Part shown: positions 48,179 to 59,230 of the stretch, piece by piece
Numbering within the stretch: position 1 is the stretch's first letter
Layout: each line of letters opens with the position of its first letter
From: Carposina sasakii
Lineage: Eukaryota > Arthropoda > Insecta > Lepidoptera > Carposinidae
Assembly: GCA_014607495.2 (NCBI GenBank)
Contig: CP053157.1
Location: forward strand, 1,240,001-1,304,000
Direction: 5' to 3'
Length of the DNA: 64,000 bases
Notes under the pieces: generated by a model
The model's input: only the letters and a program-made list of their open reading frames with translations
Told to the model about the DNA's origin: nothing
Databases searched by the model: none
Program-made: the position numbers and the translations under genes

Positions 48179-48650
48179 AAGTGGTAATAGCCCAATGATA
48201 AAGACGTGCTCCTTCCAAGCAAGGGGCGTAAGTTCGATCTCAGTCACGGGCATGTCATCATCATCATCAACATCATCATCAGCCTATTACAGTCCACTGC
48301 TGGACGTAGGCCTCCCCCAGAGCACACCACAAGACTGCCATGGCATATTTGCCCATAGTCACCATGCTGGGCAGGCGGGTTGGTGACCGCAGTTTGTATT
48401 TTTGGACTATGTTCTCAACACGGAAGGCGCTGCTGCTCTCCTCCCGGAAACCCTTAATCGCCTCGTAGATACCCACGGGCAGACATGGGGTGGTACGAAT
48501 TCTACTCTGCTGGCACCACGCGGCCAATACACGAGCACGTACCACTGAATTAATGTATGGATTTTCTAACATTATCACTTATATGACTTTCGAAAGAAAC
48601 CACATTGCGCTGATCCCATTTATGATGATGATGAGTCTAAATAATAACTA
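48179..48650 (+). mobile_element. SINE-S split by a SINE-T
   Basis: Head GACGTGCTCCTTCCAAGCAA, GTAAGTTCGATCTCAGTCAC ends at about 48254. An inverse SINE-T follows (48257-48525: TCATCATCATC tail, CCACTGCTGGACGTAGGCCT through ATTCTACTCTGCTGG). SINE-S text then resumes (ACGTACCACTGAATTAATGT, GAAAGAAACCACATTGCGCT) to the ATGATGATGA tail. Confidence 0.75.
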
Positions 48651-48835
48651 TGTCCACCGACTGTATTTCGGTCAGAGCAGGGTGTATGTCAACGGAGATT
48701 AGAGGACTGCGTAAGAGATACAGCGCACAAGTATGTGCGTAAACACAGGTGCACTCTCCATTCCTTCACTGTGACAGTTCGATGGAAAAGTCGACACGAT
48801 CGACCGGAGAAAGGTCACATAGGATTATATATAAG
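48651..48835 (-). repeat. Rep-V copy, diverged
   Basis: CCACCGACTGTATTTCGGTC, ACGGAGATTAGAGGACTGCG, AACACAGGTGCACTCTCCAT and ATCGACCGGAGAAAGGTCAC. Confidence 0.65.
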
Positions 48836-48897
48836 TCAAGAAAATCATGCCTTTGCTCACCCTCGAAATCGGTGACCTAATGATTATGATCACAGAC

Positions 48898-49140
48898 AAC
48901 TACAGGCCTCCCACGGGCCATGTACAAAGCCAGCTATGCCATAGAGGGGTTTTTGTCTATAGTCACCACGTTGCGCAGGGCGGGTTGGTGACCGCATTGT
49001 CATTTTCGGACTACTCGTATGTTGTTTAAATTGCAACATGGGAGGCGCTGCTGCTCATTTCGCGAAAACCCTTAATCGCCTCTTACGATACCCTTGGCCA
49101 GATATGGGTTGGTGCTATTTCTACGATTTCTACTCTGCCG
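48898..49140 (-). repeat. SINE-T copy
   Basis: AACTACAGGCCTCCCACGGG, TCTATAGTCACCACGTTGCG, GCGGGTTGGTGACCGCATTG and CCCTTAATCGCCTCTTACGA. Confidence 0.7.
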
Positions 49141-49837
49141 AATATATACGGTATAAAATACATGAAAATTAAAATCGCCAGAAACTAAATATGGCCGTCA
49201 ACCAAAATGGCTCAATCCATCATGGCCCATTTCTACTGTCGTATAAATTTAGCGGGAAAAAGCAACTAACTGTCATTCTACATTTTTAGAGTTCCGTACG
49301 CAAAGGGCCTAAGCTTTGTTTTATTAAAATAGCGATATCATTGTTACTGCGATCGAGAAGAAACTTTTCTAATGTCGGCAGCGTAATAACGTCTGTCTTA
49401 TTTCGTACCCGGCACCGGTATCCTATTATAAGTCCATTTGATCATGAACCGTGATAATACTTATACAGTTAATATTTAGTGTGAAGAGGTTACAAACAAA
49501 CACTCTTACCTTCGCAATTTATGACATTAGTTAGGATGGTACAGAACCATTCGTGCGCGGCTTCAACTTACGCTTGTCAGTTTTTAATTATGCACAAGCT
49601 AATGGACTTTTCTACCATTCTGTTTTTGAAATACGATGTCATTTTAATATTGAGAATGTAGTAAATGTGTGCTCGTGTGTGGCAACACAGTTTAACGATG
49701 ATGCATGGAACATGTCGTTTAGGAGGTTTTTGTTATGTACCTTTTACTTTTATGGTGTCTGTGTAATAAATAAATATTATTATATCGTTTTAGAATTTAT
49801 AAGGTCCAGTCTGAAACGGATTTTACAATTTTAAAGC
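49141..49837. other. Intergenic, nothing recognised
   Basis: Open frame 49553-49834 has Cys and Phe runs but no recognisable family. Confidence 0.4.
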
Positions 49838-49885
49838 AGCGCCGACCCCGTGCATAAATGAGATAAGGGCAGGAAGATGATGATG
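49838..49885 (+). repeat. SINE-S tail
   Basis: GCGCCGACCCCGTGCATAAA, GATAAGGGCAGGAAGATGAT, GATG. Confidence 0.6.
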
Positions 49886-49949
49886 TCCCAAACGTATTGA
49901 ATTTAGGATATCTGGATTTTAATTAATTTTCCACTTTTAAGCACTCCCT

Positions 49950-50170
49950 GCTCTGCTGATGCGGGGCTTCACTAGAATACATCAGCTGCATCTCCTTCCG
50001 TGCATGTCGTAAGAGTCGACTAAGGAACTCGGGCATTCTCTCAGGCGATAAGCTAGCAACTTGTCACTGATCATTTACATCTGTCTCCGCTATACTAAAC
50101 GTGTGTGGGATCTCCTTTTACAACCCTGCAGTTCTGGCTACCCAATTTCGGGAATACAGCAGCATGTATG
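49950..50170 (+). repeat. Rep-D reference copy, full length
   Basis: TGCTGATGCGGGGCTTCACT, AGAATACATCAGCTGCATCT, CCTTCCGTGCATGTCGTAAG, AGTCGACTAAGGAACTCGGG, TTCTCTCAGGCGATAAGCTA, GCAACTTGTCACTGATCATT and TTTCGGGAATACAGCAGCAT. No inverted termini, no duplication and no tRNA-like boxes; the class is unresolved. Confidence 0.8.
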
Positions 50171-50344
50171 TAGAACACTCCAATTATAAGGTGCCTACTA
50201 AAGTAGAGGACATAAAAAAACACTGTAGCTGTAAATTTCCACCCAAGAACTACAAAGTACCCCCAATCTAGGGTTGCCAACCGTCCTGTTTTCCTGCTTT
50301 TTGGGGTGTCCTGGGCTGTCCTAGATAGTTTTTAAGCATCGCCC

Positions 50345-50459
50345 TGAGATTTTCGCTGTCGGCAGATTTTCTATGGGGCATCGGGCAAATAAGCGTCAGC
50401 GTCACCTCTAGAAATCCTAAACGAAGCAAATACGTAGTCAACGGCACTGAATGTGTTAA
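50345..50459. mobile_element. Truncated TTAA-type MITE
   Basis: CGGCAGATTTTCTATGGGGC to GTCAACGGCACTGAATGTG with TTAA at 50456-50459; matches 3168-3303 without its left terminus. Confidence 0.65.
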
Positions 50460-50814
50460 AGACCTATGTTTTGAAATTCGCACGCCACTAACTCCCTCCA
50501 ATCGTATTGTCACTGGGCTCGCACATGTATAGTCTTGGCTTTTAATCGAAATGTCCTGGTATTTCTTCCTCAAATCTTGGTTTTCAAAGTTTTGAGATGG
50601 CAACCCTACCGTAATCGAACCTCAGGCTAATAGACCTCCGTCGATTTTTCCACCTGTTCACAGGGGAAGAGATTTAAGGGTAATTTGGGGGATGACTCGG
50701 CACTCGTGTTCTTACCCTGTATCCGTGTATTGGGATCATGGAGGAAGGGTAAAGGGGATATGTAATAATCAAATTACGACTTATCCAAGCCTAAGCGTCC
50801 TATGTCCTCTATAT

Positions 50815-51521
50815 CCAATCGGTGATAGACCAATGGTTAAGATGTGCTTTCAGTCAGAAGGCGTGGGTTCAATCCCATCACGGACCTGCACAATTGAATA
50901 TACAGGGTGTTTGTGACAGTCAGGCAAATATTGATACCATGAGTTCAGACCATGATTCTGTTGCGGAAAACACTGAAAATTTCCGCAGGAAAATTCCAAA
51001 ATTTTCCGCTTTTTTTATTTTTTCAGGAAAAAATTTTTTGTTGGTTTAATAAGGCCTTAGATAATGAGATAAAATTTTAACCAAAATATGATTAAAGTTG
51101 CCCTATAAAAATTTCAAATAACTGATTAACCCTAATGGAGAGTCACAAGTGATCCAAAAACAGTAATGTGTCACACAATAACCAATAAGCCCATTTATTT
51201 GTCACAGGATCGCCCAATACAATTTGCGCGGAGAGCAAATAACACTGAAAATCAAATCAAAAATACATTTCTTGCGAGTAATAGTATAATTCAACACAAT
51301 GGTACTTATTCAGCATTTCAGTATTTACCTGGCTGTCACCCACACTCTGTATTTCATGTACGGATTTTCTAAAATTGTCACTTAGCTATACCCGAGGAGA
51401 ATTGGCGTCTGGCAGGCAGCCGGCCGTAAAACAAATGCTACATCATTGGCATTGTGATTTTAAAAAGAAACTATATTGCGCCTACCCCATAAATAAGGGG
51501 GTAAGGGCAGGATGATGATGA
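50815..51521 (+). mobile_element. SINE-S split by MITE-C
   Basis: Head GGTGATAGACCAATGGTTAA, GATGTGCTTTCAGTCAGAAG and GCGTGGGTTCAATCCCATCA (box B) to 50899; the body resumes at 51354 with TTCATGTACGGATTTTCTAA, ACTTAGCTATACCCGAGGAG and GGCAGGATGATGATGATA. It is the most complete SINE-S in the window once the MITE is discounted. Confidence 0.8.
50900..51353 (-). mobile_element. MITE-C copy, full length
   Basis: TACAGGGTGTTTGTGACAGT, CAGGCAAATATTGATACC to ATTTACCTGGCTGTCACCCA and CACTCTGTAT. Opposite orientation to 27859-28328; contains CTAATGGAGAGTCACAAGTG and GGATCGCCCAATACAATTTG. Confidence 0.88.
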
Positions 51522-51769
51522 TATTATTAGGCCACCCCATTATCGTACTGCCTCCATGATTGGGACCTAATTACGTGGGTCTACGTGTATGCAAGATTAC
51601 CGAGGTTGGGATTTATTGAAGGGTGTTTTGTACATAAATATAGATAATACAAATACAATAGGGGTAGAAAAACTGGGGGTTTGTCCCAACTCATCCCCTT
51701 TTCAACTCGAGAATTAAATTACAAAAAATGGGATTTTTATATTTGCATGTTGTTATTTACGCAATAACC

Positions 51770-52020
51770 ACGAAACGGAGTTTGATGAAACTGGCATACC
51801 TATAGCTTTTACAATACACGAATCTCTCTGTGGCTTTCACACCAAAACTACTCAATTGATTTAAATTAAATTTGGTACACTGATAGTTTAGAGTCTGAGA
51901 AAGGACATAGCTTCCTTTTTATTCCGGGAATGTTATTTTAGTCCAGATATTTCAACATTTTGTTTTTTTTTCTGCAGTCCACAGTCGCGGGCGCGGGCTT
52001 CGGTCAAGCATACATAGTTT
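51770..52020 (+). repeat. LINE 3' end remnant
   Basis: CGAAACGGAGTTTGATGAAA, TTTGGTACACTGATAGTTTA and GAGAAAGGACATAGCTTCCT are the standard 3' end phrases of lepidopteran LINEs. Confidence 0.55.
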
Positions 52021-52269
52021 CCTTAACGAGTCTATCTATGTATATCTATAATAGGTATGAATAAATATAATCTTTGTTTTTTCCTAGCTTCCGGTAGAAA
52101 ACCAGCTTTTCCATTTCCTCTTGTCACAATGTCGCTGTAGAAAACTAAAGCTTCTTATTTACACTCGTTTTACTCGGTAGGCATCTTTTTTATAGGAGAT
52201 TTTTTTTACTGTAGTTTAATTTTAATTGAAATAGGTGTTATTAATTTTAAGGAAGATAGATGCAAATGG

Positions 52270-52420
52270 ATCTGAGGCTACTCTGTTGGATGGAATGCTT
52301 TCTCCAGCTTTAGATTTATCTGTGTACCACATTTTATTCAAATTGGTTCAGTAGTTTTGGCGTGAAAGCGCAACAGACAGACAGAGTTATTTTCGCATTT
52401 ATAATATTAGTAAGTAATAA
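52270..52420 (+). repeat. LINE 3' end remnant
   Basis: TTCAAATTGGTTCAGTAGTT, TGGCGTGAAAGCGCAACAGA and ATTTATAATATTAGTAAG. Confidence 0.55.
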
Positions 52421-52706
52421 AATAACTAATATAAAAGTTTTACAAACAAACAAACTATACAACCAGTAGTGTGCTCTGTAAGCAAAAGCACATAGTACTA
52501 TGAATGTAATCTACATAAAATTTACATCATAACAGTTTTGCTTGCATTTGCAAAGCTTACTCTGTTTTAATATTTATAATGTTATCCTGTAATATACTGT
52601 TACACGGAATTGCCGGCTAATTTATCCCGGGATGAATTAGTTATTCTATGATCTATTGGTTCAGATAGAACTATTTCATAAGCACGTACGTAGGTATATA
52701 CCTATT

Positions 52707-53612
52707 ATACAGAATGATTTTTGGTCGTTAACGTTCCCGAAAACTACGGAATCTCCATATTATCACGATCATTTTCTCCATGGATGCATACCTGGAAAGT
52801 GTCTGGTTCCCAAGATATTAGGGTCCAAAGTTGAGTAAATAGAGTGCGTTTTTCTGCAAAAATGCACATAGACGCGCGTAGCAAGATCTGAAAAAACTAG
52901 CATAAACACTGGATACTACAAGTATAAATTTTGCCCGATCAAGAAATTAAATATTTTTTTCAAAAAATTTTACGACTTATTCGTCATCTCGCCCGATAAA
53001 AACTCGCCCGATCGGGCGACCTGGCACCTTTCGAATTTAAATAATATTTCTGTCGTCAACTCGCACACTAGTACAAAGTACAGCCAGGTAAATAAATGTG
53101 AAATTAAAATTTAGAAACGACTTCGAATAAAACGGCATTGTAATTAATCGTTGATTTCGATATTTGATTATTGTCGTTGATTATATTTTGATACTGTTGT
53201 TTATATTTTTGTACTTAGCTAATAAACAAACCAAATGCTTTTCAGAATAATTATATTTAAAATTATTATAATTATGTATTCAGAAAAGCATTTGGATTTT
53301 TATTATGATGTAATAACATTTTGTTTTATTTTAAAGTCCAACCATAAAATATTGAACGTTTTTAAAAAGGTTTTTTGTAGTTGACTGTACATAGTTGCTT
53401 CACAATTTTATGGTCGGGCGAGTTGACGACAGAAATTATATTTAGATTCGAAAGGTGCCAAGTAGCCCGATCGGGCGAGTTTTTGTCGGGCGAGATGGTG
53501 AATAAGTCAAATTTACATCTTTTCCCAGCATTTTTTTGGCATAAACTTACTTTATTTTATGTATAGAGTACGTACCCTTCGTTAAAGGTGGCAACGAAAA
53601 AACATCCTGTAT
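52707..53612 (+). mobile_element. MITE-A copy split by a foldback element
   Basis: Left part 52707-52970 (ATACAGAATGATTTTTGGTC to ATATTTTTTTCAAAAAA), right part 53513-53612 (ATCTTTTCCCAGCATTTTTT to AAAAAACATCCTGTA). Confidence 0.88.
52973..53508. mobile_element. Foldback element with about 95-bp arms, CGCCCGATCGGGCG motif
   Basis: GACTTATTCGTCATCTCGCC, CGATAAAAACTCGCCCGATC, GGGCGACCTGGCACCTTTCG and TTTCTGTCGTCAACTCGC face their near-exact inverse at 53410-53505. A second inner palindrome centres near 53263 (CCAAATGCTTTTCAGAATA and its inverse). Flanks AATTTTAC and AAATTTAC suggest an 8-bp duplication with one mismatch. Nested in MITE-A. Confidence 0.8.
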
Positions 53613-54764
53613 AACTAGAACATATACTTCTAAGTAGGCGTAAAAATTAATATACCTAACCACTTGGGTTAGTTTAGGTTTAATACTATCGATATTAGAT
53701 TAAAGATGAAAATCTTAGTATTACTGTCGGCGTAATTCGAAAAATGTTTAGATATTGTTTAGACTAAACATAGTTCTCAAGTAAGTAACAAAATCAGCTG
53801 GTAGAGTAAGCCATGGAAGGCAGTAAGCTCGCCGCTATATAAAAAATAATTTTATCTATCTATCAATCTTTCTAATACTGCAATGCAATATTTTTCGTAA
53901 TTCCACATTACTGACATCCACAAACGTTTCCCTTATCACCAATACAAAAGAAATGCAATTTTTAAACGCATCTGTTTTATATCTTAGCTACAGAAAGGAA
54001 AAATAACTTCAGCAGTTTAATGAGTAATTCCAGAGAGTGTTTCAAACTCCTGAAACACAGTAACATTTTACAGGGAGAATAAAAATTACATGCCGCATAG
54101 TACCAGGCTCGCAGTGCCATTAAGGAGGTACACGCTACGTTCTCGTATAAAATAAACAATAAACATGGTGCCAAGACACGGAGAGCCGGTGTAATCAAAA
54201 CGAATGACATGCGTGCACGATAACGCGCGGAATTACCGCATTGCCGTATAGTTGGAACCATATTAAAGGCAAGGAAACGTTGTAATCTAAAAAAAACATA
54301 ATACCAGCATATTACCAATCACGTCCAATATCCCAAAAAGGGGCACTCAAGTTTTCACCAGGTGATTAATTAAATTTTAACAAGCCCAAATCATGAAAAA
54401 AAACTGTATAAATATTTTAAATTCGTACTAGGATACCATGTATTGTAGGAGGTATGGAAACATAACACTTCAAACCCGAGAACTAACAAAATATCTTTCA
54501 CACAATAACATAATATCCCTTTTACATGTTTTAATATCGTATTTTTTGGATTAATAACAAACTAAAATACCAAAATGGTAATTATTGCTACGAAGCATGT
54601 GCGAGTGTCAATATCCATTTCGTTTTTATTACTGACCATAAAAGATGCGGTGTAAAGTTGGACCAGACACGGACGCGTCGAACGCGGCTATCAAACTTTT
54701 GTGGATATTTTAAACAGTCTAATTTCCTTTTCAAATCCATATAAAACATAATGTGTTAATTCGA
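53613..54764. other. Intergenic, nothing recognised
   Basis: Minus-strand frame 53977-54318 (113 codons) has Cys-rich hydrophobic text and no recognisable domain; not called. Confidence 0.4.
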
Positions 54765-55010
54765 GGATTTACTAGAATACATCATACTATAAATATTAAT
54801 AAGAAAATGAAAAAAAAAATCTCCCGAGTGAGAATACATCAGCTGCATCTCCTTCCGTACTCGTCGTAAGAGTCGACTATGTAACTGGGACATTCTCTCA
54901 GGTGATAAGCTAACAAATTATCATTGATCATTTACATTACGTCCCGCTATGCCAAACATGGCTGTAGATCTCCTGTATGGAGAATTCGAGAACACAGTCA
55001 TGTGTATACG
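54765..55010 (+). repeat. Rep-D copy with short internal insertion
   Basis: GAGGATTTACTAGAATACAT, an A-rich 60-bp insert, a repeated GAATACATCAGCTGCATCTC, then TTCTCTCAGGTGATAAGCTA and GAGAACACAGTCATGTGTAT. The repeated AGAATACATCA on both sides of the insert is consistent with a target duplication. Confidence 0.7.
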
Positions 55011-55011
55011 T

Positions 55012-55403
55012 ATACAGGATGTTTTTTTTGTGGCCACCTTTAACGAAGGGTACGTATTCTATACATGAAATAAAGTAAGTTTATGCCAAAAAAAATGCTG
55101 GGAAAAAAGATTTTTTTTTTTGAAAAAAAAAATTTAATTCCTTGATCGTGCGAAATTTATAGTGTCTAGTGTTTATGTTAGTTTTTTTATAGACAGATAT
55201 TAATTATTTTTCGTGAAAAAATCCTGCTACGCGCGTCTATGTGCATTTATGCAGAAAAACGCAGTCTATTTACTCAACTTTGGACCCTAATATTTTGGAA
55301 ACCAGACACTTCCCAGGTATGCTTCCATGGAGAAAAATGATCGTGATGATGAGGAGATTCCGTAGTTTTCGGGAACGTTGACGACCAAAAATCACCCTGT
55401 ATA
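55012..55403 (-). mobile_element. MITE-A copy, reverse
   Basis: TATACAGGATGTTTTTTTTG to CCAAAAATCACCCTGTATA; abuts Rep-D. Confidence 0.92.
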
Positions 55404-55719
55404 TTGGCTATGTAGCTGCAAAGTTTCACAAAAATTCTATTAGTGGTTTTTAAAGAGAAAGAAACACCCAATCAAATGTAGCAATCAAACTTGCGCTGCC
55501 TTTCTACATTAATGAAGTGAAAAAAAAAATATAATCACTTTTCCATGCCACATTTGTACACAGGTACATGGTTTACTGTCGTTTTTATTCGGCATGTTCC
55601 GGAATGCCGTGTTGATTATGAGCGATGCGAGCCTTTTTTATTTCATACGTAGCCTCACTTCGCTTCACGAAGGAAGTACGAAGGGGACATGCGATACGTC
55701 ATCACTACATTATAAAACA

Positions 55720-55880
55720 AGCCGCTTCCCGCTGTCTGTCTGTCCCTATGTTTGCTTAGGTCTTTAAAACTACGCAACGGATTTTGATGCGGTTTTTTAT
55801 TTAATAAGGAATTAGGTGGAATGTTTATGTGTATAACCAGGGACTCGCCCCGGCTTCGTATGGGTGCTATGCCACTAGTA
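55720..55880 (+). repeat. LINE 3' end remnant
   Basis: CCCGCTGTCTGTCTGTCCCT, AAAACTACGCAACGGATTTT, GATGCGGTTTTTTATTTAAT and GACTCGCCCCGGCTTCGTAT. Confidence 0.6.
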
Positions 55881-55970
55881 AACGTATAAAGAACAATGCA
55901 CAGATTGTTGTCACTACTCCCTTTAAAGCAGTAGTCTTGCGGCGTGCCCAGCACGGGTAGCATGAGCCGT
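55881..55970 (+). mobile_element. Partial relative of the 11087 MITE
   Basis: AAACGTATAAAGAACAATGC with ACAGATTG and GTGCCCAGC, similar to 11090-11170; the right end is missing. Confidence 0.45.
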
Positions 55971-56805
55971 AAACTAACTGTATGTCTCCCATCTATCGCT
56001 ACAAAATTTACTACATAACTATAGGTATATATCTACGAGAGCAAGCATGTACATTGCGCCTCAACATTTGTCTTCTGGCGAAGGTCTATGTTCAGCAGTG
56101 TATATCTAAAATATTATTGTTCATTCCAATTGTTCATTCCATAATAATATTATAGAATTCTAGACCACCGGACATCTAAGTGTTTGTTTTTATCTTTTCA
56201 GTTTTTTTATTATGTACATTATTTGGTTCTTTTTTAAACAGTCGGGTTTTTGGATGTTTTTAATTATGTTTTTTATTTCTAAACTCCCATCTGAAATATT
56301 ATGCATATGGTTTTAAATGTACTTATAGTGAAAAATCTGCAACGTGACGAATTAGGAATAATGGAACATGACAGTATCGGAACAATACAGCAGAGGAGGT
56401 AATCCTCACCCGTGCGACTAGACACTATTTTCTATAGGTTTCTAAGTCATTTCTTCTTTGTTATTGCGCCATGCTTCGTTCTCATAAGATAAGGCGGGTT
56501 TATCTCAATGTACGAGCCTTTTGGATGATAATTTTATTTATTATTACTCGTTTTTACCTCCTTCTGCTTTTTGGGAATTATTAGAAGTTATGTTTTGTAG
56601 GTGGTCAAGTTAGTAAGTTTTAGGTATGTAGATACCTCATCATCATTCTCTTGCTTTCATCCCATTTTGTATAGGGTTGTCGCAATATGATACACATGTT
56701 GCCAATGGGATAAATAAATCGTCGATTACTGTAATCAGTATGTATTATAAGTTTAAAAATGGTTATTTACTAACGGAAGTTGAAAATAATAACTGATTTA
56801 CTTAA
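55971..56805. other. Intergenic, nothing recognised
   Basis: No shared repeat or coding signal. Confidence 0.4.
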
Positions 56806-56993
56806 AAATTCGTAAATAAAAAATGCATATTTTTAAACTTTGTCACGTGACACAAAACGCTCATGATTGGTCGGGCTTATTATGACGTCACCAGCTTGTA
56901 AACATTGTATTTTGTTTACACTAAAATGTTAGGCGGATGACATGTGTCAAAGTGACAAAGTTTAAAATTATGCATTTTTTATTTACGAATTTA
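56806..56993. mobile_element. Inverted-repeat element with 41-bp arms
   Basis: AAATTCGTAAATAAAAAATG, CATATTTTTAAACTTTGTCA (56806-56846) and its inverse at 56952-56993. The loop holds two TGACGTCA-like and GTCACGTGAC-like palindromes. A separate perfect palindrome GACATAACTTGC/GCAAGTTATGTC lies at 57000-57025. Confidence 0.75.
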
Positions 56994-57025
56994 AAAGGAG
57001 ACATAACTTGCCTGCAAGTTATGTC

Positions 57026-57934
57026 ACCGACGCCATATTTTCAAAGAAGCATTTTGGTACGCTATTTAAATATTAAACTTTTAGTTTTATACTATTCAGT
57101 AATTATGTAACAGAATTCAAAAAATACAACTTTTACTGGGTTTTTAAACATCCAGAGAATAATATAAAATAGATTTTGAAAATCAATCAAATAGCCTATT
57201 TTGGCGTTTGTTGTACGGTCGGCTACCTGCCTGACGATAAAGAGATACATACATACACATACATCGGTGTTTTTTTATTAATTAATCTTAGGTATGGATT
57301 TATACGGCTTACACAATGTTCATTCATCTCAACTATGCCAATTAAAGTTATAAACTGCGAAACTAAGTTTGTTTATTTTTACTCCTTCACACTTTATTTT
57401 CTCAACTTATTTAAAATTTTGCATACCTAACACACCTTATACTTAGTTAGGAGTACGGATAAAGATATTGGCTACATTCTGAAGACTAAGCGGACGAAGT
57501 CACGGGGGCATCAGCTAGTTCCCTACATGATAAACAATTACACCGAAATTACTTTTTCTATCAAAACCTAAACGTCCAAGCCACCAATAATCTTGAAAAA
57601 CCAGCGCTAAGCCGCATCTAAGCCGACGACGGCTATGACGCCGCGGGATTTTTCGTAATCCCGCAAAATCCCGCCAAGTCCCGCGAAGCCAGTCACGGCA
57701 CGGCAGTACTGTTATGTCGCTCTGCGTTATATGTGTTGTCGGAATGAGTAATTGGCTGGACGTTTACAGGTTGGTGATGAGAGAATGGGCGCTTTTACAC
57801 TAGATGACACGATCACGGCTTTTTTGGAAGAAAAAATGTATAACGCTCGTGTTTCGTGGGAGAACCCAAAGTCAACCTCACCTGCCTGTGGTGCAGCTCT
57901 GTCTCTAATTAGCTTATAATACCTATTTAGATGG
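57026..57934. other. Intergenic, nothing recognised
   Basis: Includes a CCCGCAAAATCCCGCCAAGT block near 57660 but no recognisable gene or repeat. Confidence 0.4.
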
Positions 57935-58170
57935 CCGCGTGGTTCCGGCAGAGTAGAATTCGTACCACCCCATGTCTGCCCGTGGGTATCGTACGAGGCG
58001 ATTAAGGGTTTCCGGGAGATGGGCAGCAGCGCTTCCCGTGTTGACAATATAATCCAAAATACAAACTGCGGTGACCAACCCGCCTGCCCAGCGTGGTGAC
58101 TATGGGCAAATACCCCCCATGGCGTGCCCTACGTTCAACAGTGGACTGCAATAGGCTGATAATGAATGAA
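57935..58170 (+). repeat. SINE-T reference copy, full length
   Basis: GCCGCGTGGTTCCGGCAGAG, GTACCACCCCATGTCTGCCC, GGTATCGTACGAGGCGATTA, AAACTGCGGTGACCAACCCG, GCGTGGTGACTATGGGCAAA and GTGGACTGCAATAGGCTGAT with an AATGAATGA tail. Its last 35 bp equal the RTE 3' end, suggesting mobilisation by RTE. Confidence 0.75.
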
Positions 58171-58244
58171 AATGAATTAATCTATTTAGAATGGCACAGA
58201 AATGTTTAATTTGAATTCGTTACCGGTCGCTAGATTGTTGTATT

Positions 58245-58335
58245 TGTGCCCGAAAAGCGGCGGTAGGCTCACCCCACACGTGGGACTTAATAGGCTAAAT
58301 GGTGAAAGGTAAGTGTGTAATTGCACACTTCTGCA
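58245..58335 (+). repeat. Rep-U fragment
   Basis: GCCCGAAAAGCGGCGGTAGG, CTCACCCCACACGTGGGACT and TAAGTGTGTAATTGCACACT. Confidence 0.65.
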
Positions 58336-58545
58336 AATATATAAGTTCTTTATACATAGGTACTGACATAATATTGTTATTTTATGTACATTTTATGCTC
58401 CCAGCTACAACAGAATGCTTTTATGTATTTTCTATTACACGATGTTATTCTACGAGTAAGCCAGAATGATGTAACTATTTACCATCGCATTCCAAAACAG
58501 CCCAATTGTTTATATATGTTACATATTTTTTTATATAATAATAAT

Positions 58546-59230
58546 AAGCCCGCAGGGCAGCTTGTGGCGAGCTGTTGGGAGGTAGCGTTCCCACGGACCT
58601 GAAGTGCTCCCGGGGGAAGACCCTGTTCCTCATCTCCGGCGCCGGAGTGAGGTCTGACGAGGAACAGTTCCCCCACCTCTGCCTTGCATTCGCCGGCCGG
58701 GCAGAGTGGAGTCGCGAGAGCTATGACAGCTCGAGGGTGGACGTGCCCGTCAGTATGTGGCAAGTTGGCTTCGGTTTAAAGGCCAGGGGCACCCCTCCAC
58801 CCTAGCCGCTCACCAAATGTTGCCCCCTTTGTCGCTCCGTGTGTGCGGCCGTTTCAGGGGCCCCATGAAATGAGTCGGCGAGTCACCGCCTGCCACCTTT
58901 GCAATTTTTAAATTTTGGTTGTAATGGCAGGCGTCCGTTAGTCTCCTTTAAATAGCCCTATTATCCAACTCCACCCAACAATCACCCCCATAAACCTTAA
59001 CCAAACCAAACCTTATTTTCCATCGCAGGACATAGATCTGCACTCCAATAGTCTTGCACATGGCGGGGACCATCGCCGGGTGTATCATATTGTGCGGTCG
59101 GCGATAGTATCCGCCATGTGTATCCCAAAGTTCTCTAAAAAGGGCCTCTACATCTTGGCCACGGTCCGATGCACGCCTCTCAAAGGACCGGGACTCTGTA
59201 GTCCCGAGAATTTAAACAGAGATACAACAA
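58546..59230 (+). mobile_element. LINE 3' portion with GC-rich coding tail
   Basis: From 58548 a frame runs 85 codons (GGSVPTDLKCSRGKTLFLIS, SMWQVGFGLKARGTPPP) to a stop at 58803, then a 3' UTR of about 425 bp ending GAGAATTTAAACAGAGATAC with an AACAATAATT tail. The shared 3' end with 42841-42975 shows it is a non-LTR type. I could not assign a clade, and the peptide is unfamiliar. Confidence 0.65.

Noticed and set aside
53977..54318. 113-codon minus-strand frame
   Set aside because: No recognisable domain, no splice or promoter context, composition as expected of AT-rich noise.
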